41,508 bases of DNA, taken from positions 1 through 41,508 of the forward strand of contig CALWOF010000006.1 of NCBI GenBank assembly GCA_944382995.1. Reading direction: 5' to 3'. Position numbers and translations under genes: made by a program. Positions 37,731 to 41,508 of this stretch are shown one piece after another. Source of the DNA: an uncultured Oscillospiraceae bacterium. GTDB taxonomy: Bacteria > Bacillota > Clostridia > Oscillospirales > Oscillospiraceae. Numbering within the stretch: the first letter of the stretch is position 1; each line of letters opens with the position of its first letter. The notes below the pieces were generated by a model. The model saw only the letters and a program-made list of their open reading frames with translations. It did not search any database and was not told the DNA's origin.

Positions 37731-40700
37731 ATGTATCTGAAAGCATTGGAGATCCAGGGGTTCAAGTCCTTCCCGGACAAGACGGTCCTGAATTTCGGCG
37801 AGGACATCACCGCCATCGTGGGGCCCAACGGCTCCGGAAAATCCAATATCTCCGACGCCATCCGCTGGGTCATGGGGGAGCAGAGCGTCAAGGGCCTCCG
37901 GGGCGCCAAGATGGAGGATGTGATCTTCGGCGGCACGGAGAAGCGGGCCCAGGTGGGCTTCGCCCAGGTGACGCTGGTGCTGGACAACACGGAGCACATC
38001 TTCCCCACCATGGAGGAGAGCGAGGTCTCCGTCACCCGCCGCTATTACCGCAGCGGGGAGAGCGAGTACTACATCAACCGCCAGTCCGTCCGGCTCAAGG
38101 ACGTGACGGAGCTGTTCCTGGACACCGGCATGGGCCGGGAGGGCTACTCCATCATCGGCCAGGGCAAGATCGACGAGATCCTCTCCGCCAAGAGCGGGGA
38201 GCGGCGGGAGATCTTCGAGGAGGCCGCCGGCATCTCCAAGTTCCGCCACCGGAAGGAGGAGGCGGAGCGGAAGCTGGAGCGGACGGAGGAGAACCTGGTC
38301 CGCATCAACGACAAGATCGCCGAGCTGGAGCTCCAGGTGGACCCCCTGCGGGAGCAGGCGGAGAAGGCGAAGAAGTATCTGGTCCTGCGGGACGAGCTGC
38401 GGCTGCTGGAGATCTCCGTCTGGCTGGAGAATCTGGATACGCTGAAGGCCGGCGCCCGCAAGCTGGAGGCGGATCTCCGCGCTGCCGAGGCGGAGCGGGA
38501 TCAGGCCCGGGCGGATCTGGACGCCCTCTACGCCGAGGGGGAGCAGTACAGCGAGAAGATGCGCCAGAAGGACATGGAGGCTGAGGCCGTCCGGGCCGAG
38601 GCTGCCGCGCTGGAGGGGCAGGTGAAGGAGAAGGAGTCCGCCGCCGCCGTGCTGGAGAGCGCCGTGGCCCACAATCAGGAGAATATCGAGCGTGCCCAGG
38701 CCGAGCTGGCGGAGGCCGACAGCCGCGCCGGCGGCCTTGCGAAGCAGGCGGAGGACCAGGAGGCCCGGGTGGCGGAGATCGATCGCCAGATCGGGTCGCT
38801 GAACGGCGAGCTGGACGCGCTGCTGGAACGGGCTCAGGCCATGGCGGAGCGGGCCGGCGGCGCGCAGAGCGAGGCGGAGCAGCTCCGGGGCCGGGAGGCC
38901 ATGGCCGTGGCCGCCGCCGCGGACCGGCGGGCGGAAAAGGCCGCAGCGGAGGCAGAGCGTGCCCAGATCCTGGAGCGGCGGGAGGCCGCGGAGCGGGACC
39001 GGGCTGCCGGGGAGGAGCAGCTCCAGTCCGCCCGGCAGGAGGCGAAGGAGAACCGCCGCGCCCTGGAGGACGCCCGGGACGAGGCCCAGGCGGCCGCCAA
39101 CATCATCGCCGGCCATGAGCTGCGGATGGAGGAGCGGAAGAAGAAGGCAGACGAGGCCGCCGCCCGGCGGATGCAGCTGACGGTGGACGCCCAGACCCTG
39201 GAGAACCGCCGCCGTCTGCTGACGGAGATGGAGAAGGAGTACGAGGGCTTCTCCAAGGCGGTGAAGCTCATCTGCCAGGCCCAGAGCGGCCTGCGGGGCA
39301 TCCACGGACCGGTGGCCAGCCTGGTGAAGACCGACGGCAAATACTCCCTGGCCATCGAGATCGCGCTGGGGGCGGGCCTCCAGAACATCGTGGTGGACCG
39401 GGAGGAGGACGCCAAGGCCGCCATCGGCTACCTGAAGCAGCGGGACGGCGGCCGGGCCACCTTCCTGCCGCTGACCGCCATCCGGGGCGACGAGCTCCGG
39501 GAAAAGGGCGTGGAGAATGAGTTCGGCTTCGTGGGCCTGGCCTCCCGGCTGGTGAGCTTTGACCCGAGGTATCAGAACATCGTCTATAACCTTCTGGGCC
39601 GCACTGTGGTGGCGGAGGATCTGGACTGCGGCATCGCCATGGCCCGGAAGTACAAAAACGCCTTCCGCATCGTGACCCTGGACGGCCAGGTCATCAACCG
39701 GGGCGGCTCCATGACCGGCGGCTCCACCAGCCGCAGCGCCGGCGTCCTCAGCCGGGCGGCGGAGCTGGAGAGGCTGACCGCCCGGGCGGAAGCGCTCCGG
39801 GAGCAGCTCGCCTCCGCCCGGAAGGCGGAGGAGGACGCGGCCCGGGAGCTCTCCGCCGCCCAGTACGAGCTGGAGACGGCGGAGGCCCAGCGCCGCCGGG
39901 CGGAGGACGAGGTCCTCCGGCTGGAGGGCGCCAAGAGCCATTTTGACATCCTGCTGGGCTCTCTGGAGGAAAACCTGGAGAACCTGACCGGCGAGCTGGC
40001 GAGTCTGGCCGGCCGGCTGGCGGACAACGAACAGCGCATCGCCGCCGCTCAGGAGGAGATCGAGAGACAGGAATCCGCCGCCGCGGACCTGCGCGCCCGG
40101 GCGGAGGCCGCCCTCTCCGGCCAGTCGGAGCTGCTGGAGCAGTCCGGCGCCCTGACGGAGGAGATCAGCGCCAAGAAGAGCGCCCTGGCGGCTCTGGCCG
40201 CCGAGCGGGAGGCGACGGCCCGCAGCGCCGCGGACCTGCGCGCCCTGTGCGCGGACCTCTCCGGCGACCGGGCCCAGAAGGAGCGGACGGTGGAGACCTA
40301 CCGGCAGAACATCGCCGACGCCCAGGCGCAGATCGAGGCGCTGAAAGGGGAGCTGGAGGCACTGGCGGAGCAGGGCGGGGCCTTCCGTGACCGCCTCGCC
40401 GCCATCAACGGGGAGAAGAACGCCCTGGAGGCGGAGCGGACCGCCAGGAACCGGGCCGGCCAGGAGATGAACGAGCATCTGCTGGACCTTGAGCGGGCCG
40501 CGGCAAAGCTGGACCAGAGGCGGGCCACCTCCGCCATGGAGGAAAAGCAGATCCTGGACCGGCTGTGGGAGCACTACGAGCTCTCCCATTCCGCCGCCCA
40601 GGCCCAGCGGATCGAGCTGGAGAGCCTTCCCAAGGCCAACCGGCGGATCGGGGAGCTCAAGCGGGACATCTCCGCCCTGGGCACCCCCAACATCGGCGCC

Positions 40701-41297
40701 ATCGAGGAGTTCGACCGGGTGAACACCCGCTACACCTACCTGACGGACCAGCGCAACGACGTGGAGAAGGCCAAGGGTGAGCTGGAGCGGATCATCGGCG
40801 ATATCACCGGCGAGATGACAAAGATCTTCGCCGAGCAGTTCAAGCTGCTCTCCGAGAGCTTCCAGACCACCTTCCGGGAGCTCTTCGGCGGCGGCGACGC
40901 CAGACTGGAGCTGGAGGACGAGGAGGACATCTTGGGCTGCGGCATCGAGATCAAGGCCCAGCCCCCGGGCAAGACCCTCAAGACCATCTCCCTGCTCTCC
41001 GGCGGCGAGAAGGCCTTCGTGGCCATCGCGCTGTACTTCGCCATCCTGAAAGTCCACCCCACGCCCTTCTGCGTCATGGACGAGATCGAGGCGGCGCTGG
41101 ATGATGCCAACGTCACCCGCTACGCCCGCTATATGCGGCAGCTGACGGGAAAGACGCAGTTCATCGTCATCACCCACCGCCGGGGCACCATGGAGGAGGC
41201 CGACGTCCTCTACGGCGTCACCATGCAGGAGCAGGGTGTGAGCAAGATCCTGACCATCAACCTGAACGACATGGCGAAGGAACTGAAGATCAAGTGA
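37731..41297 (+). CDS. smc: Chromosome segregation ATPase SMC
   Basis: A complete 1188-aa SMC protein. Walker A GPNGSGKSN is at residues 31-39, followed by the R-loop and GTEKRAQ. A coiled coil runs from about residue 165 to 500 (very rich in Glu, Ala, Arg), the hinge from about 515 to 665 (GLRGIHGPVASLVKTD; NIVVDREEDAKAAIGYLKQR; NRGGSMTGGS), a return coiled coil to about 1000, then the signature SLLSGGEKAFVAIALYFAIL (~1085) and Walker B PFCVMDEIEAALDDAN (~1112). With ScpA and ScpB (not in the window) it forms condensin. The start ATG follows GAGGTGAGAGC. The last 24 codons are duplicated 136 bp downstream. Confidence 0.97.
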   Translation: MYLKALEIQGFKSFPDKTVLNFGEDITAIVGPNGSGKSNISDAIRWVMGEQSVKGLRGAKMEDVIFGGTEKRAQVGFAQVTLVLDNTEHIFPTMEESEVSVTRRYYRSGESEYYINRQSVRLKDVTELFLDTGMGREGYSIIGQGKIDEILSAKSGERREIFEEAAGISKFRHRKEEAERKLERTEENLVRINDKIAELELQVDPLREQAEKAKKYLVLRDELRLLEISVWLENLDTLKAGARKLEADLRAAEAERDQARADLDALYAEGEQYSEKMRQKDMEAEAVRAEAAALEGQVKEKESAAAVLESAVAHNQENIERAQAELAEADSRAGGLAKQAEDQEARVAEIDRQIGSLNGELDALLERAQAMAERAGGAQSEAEQLRGREAMAVAAAADRRAEKAAAEAERAQILERREAAERDRAAGEEQLQSARQEAKENRRALEDARDEAQAAANIIAGHELRMEERKKKADEAAARRMQLTVDAQTLENRRRLLTEMEKEYEGFSKAVKLICQAQSGLRGIHGPVASLVKTDGKYSLAIEIALGAGLQNIVVDREEDAKAAIGYLKQRDGGRATFLPLTAIRGDELREKGVENEFGFVGLASRLVSFDPRYQNIVYNLLGRTVVAEDLDCGIAMARKYKNAFRIVTLDGQVINRGGSMTGGSTSRSAGVLSRAAELERLTARAEALREQLASARKAEEDAARELSAAQYELETAEAQRRRAEDEVLRLEGAKSHFDILLGSLEENLENLTGELASLAGRLADNEQRIAAAQEEIERQESAAADLRARAEAALSGQSELLEQSGALTEEISAKKSALAALAAEREATARSAADLRALCADLSGDRAQKERTVETYRQNIADAQAQIEALKGELEALAEQGGAFRDRLAAINGEKNALEAERTARNRAGQEMNEHLLDLERAAAKLDQRRATSAMEEKQILDRLWEHYELSHSAAQAQRIELESLPKANRRIGELKRDISALGTPNIGAIEEFDRVNTRYTYLTDQRNDVEKAKGELERIIGDITGEMTKIFAEQFKLLSESFQTTFRELFGGGDARLELEDEEDILGCGIEIKAQPPGKTLKTISLLSGGEKAFVAIALYFAILKVHPTPFCVMDEIEAALDDANVTRYARYMRQLTGKTQFIVITHRRGTMEEADVLYGVTMQEQGVSKILTINLNDMAKELKIK

Positions 41298-41433
41298 GCA
41301 TGGTGACGCCGCCTCAGGGCTCCCGCCGAAACCCAGCGAAGCGGTTTCGGTGGGAAAAGGAGGAGCAAGGGAGCGGGTGCAGTTTTCGCCACAGGCGGAA
41401 ACGGAGCACAGCGGACTTTGCGACGACGCCGCC
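41298..41433. other. 136-bp spacer with two hairpins between smc and its duplicated end
   Basis: It contains a 12-bp stem with one G-T pair (41322-41333/41343-41354), an 8-bp stem with one G-T pair (41383-41390/41394-41401), and a 9-bp direct repeat GACGCCGCC at 41305-41313 and 41425-41433, that is, just after the true smc stop and immediately before the second copy. No gene with a ribosome site is seen. Confidence 0.6.
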
Positions 41434-41508
41434 ATGCAGGAGCAGGGCGTGAGCAAGATCCTGACCATCAACCTGAACGACATGGCGAAGGAACTGAAGA
41501 TCAAGTGA
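41434..41508 (+). pseudogene. Duplicated 3' end of smc (last 24 codons plus stop)
   Basis: These 75 bases match 41223-41297 at 74 positions; the sole difference (T at 41237, C at 41448) is a synonymous glycine-codon change. They encode MQEQGVSKILTINLNDMAKE and the last four residues of SMC. The copy is in a different frame from smc (offset 211 bp), has no ribosome site and cannot be a gene by itself. The window ends on its final base, so a further repeat unit or a contig end cannot be excluded. Confidence 0.85.

Noticed and set aside
37638-41504. 1288-aa open frame antisense to smc
   Set aside because: It lies fully over the unmistakable smc gene; the frame stays open because of GC-rich codon-third-position bias. 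Its predicted protein is low-complexity Leu/Gly/Gln-rich with no domain, and no ribosome site precedes it.
41434-41508. A separate small gene encoding 24 residues
   Set aside because: No ribosome site, identical to the smc tail; a duplication fragment is the simpler reading.

Overview
The window is GC-rich chromosomal DNA with dense short operons, strong AGGAGG-type ribosome binding sites, several TTG/GTG starts and a perfect CIRCE element. Together with the gene set (BusR-type regulator, OpuC-like transporter, TepA, GT4-CsaB with DUF4330, the YedE/DUF3343 selenium-type cluster, an FMN-binding flavoredoxin-rubredoxin fusion, a desulforedoxin/superoxide-reductase fold), this points to an anaerobic Gram-positive of the Clostridia, probably Oscillospiraceae (Flavonifractor/Lawsonibacter-like). 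That placement is inferred from gene content and base composition, not from a marker-gene tree.

Layout. 1-3.1 kb: 5' end of an aldo/keto reductase behind a MerR-type 19-bp-spacer promoter, two half-size chromate transporters diverging from a LysR regulator, and a GNAT acetyltransferase. 3.1-6.8 kb: NADP isocitrate dehydrogenase and an aconitase-family hydratase, an oxidative citrate-to-2-oxoglutarate branch that could supply glutamate (for the proline genes further on) and NADPH. 6.9-12 kb: an XRE-desulforedoxin-SOR fusion regulator, an SNF sodium symporter, CIRCE-controlled Hsp20, a 58-aa membrane protein and adenine deaminase. 12-16.8 kb: flavoredoxin-rubredoxin, a secreted RCC1-repeat protein and a three-gene ECF sigma/membrane-protein operon with its own candidate ECF promoter. 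16.8-20.8 kb: a BusR-like repressor and an osmoprotectant ABC transporter (ATPase-CBS, permease, permease-binding-protein fusion), likely under cyclic-di-AMP control.

20.9-25 kb: serA and serC separated by an unusual run of nine hairpins, then a ClC transporter. 25-30.1 kb: a GT4-CsaB fusion diverging from a DUF4330 protein (cell-wall polymer pyruvylation), a hydantoinase/dihydropyrimidinase and a RibD-C/DHFR-like reductase. 30.2-35 kb: proline biosynthesis (proB, proA, proC) preceded by three tandem paralogous single-pass membrane proteins of unknown function. 35-37.6 kb: TepA and a putative selenium/sulfur cluster (TusA-like, YedE, DUF3343). 37.7-41.5 kb: complete smc, followed by a near-perfect second copy of its last 75 bp.

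No tRNA, rRNA, CRISPR array, transposase, integrase or phage gene was seen. The most unusual signals are non-coding or evolutionary: two intergenic elements with heptamer-repeat arms and a twin-hairpin core, the nine-hairpin serC-serA gap, the duplicated smc end, a 41-bp start-site duplication between proB and one of its upstream paralogs, and the HTH-desulforedoxin-SOR fusion.
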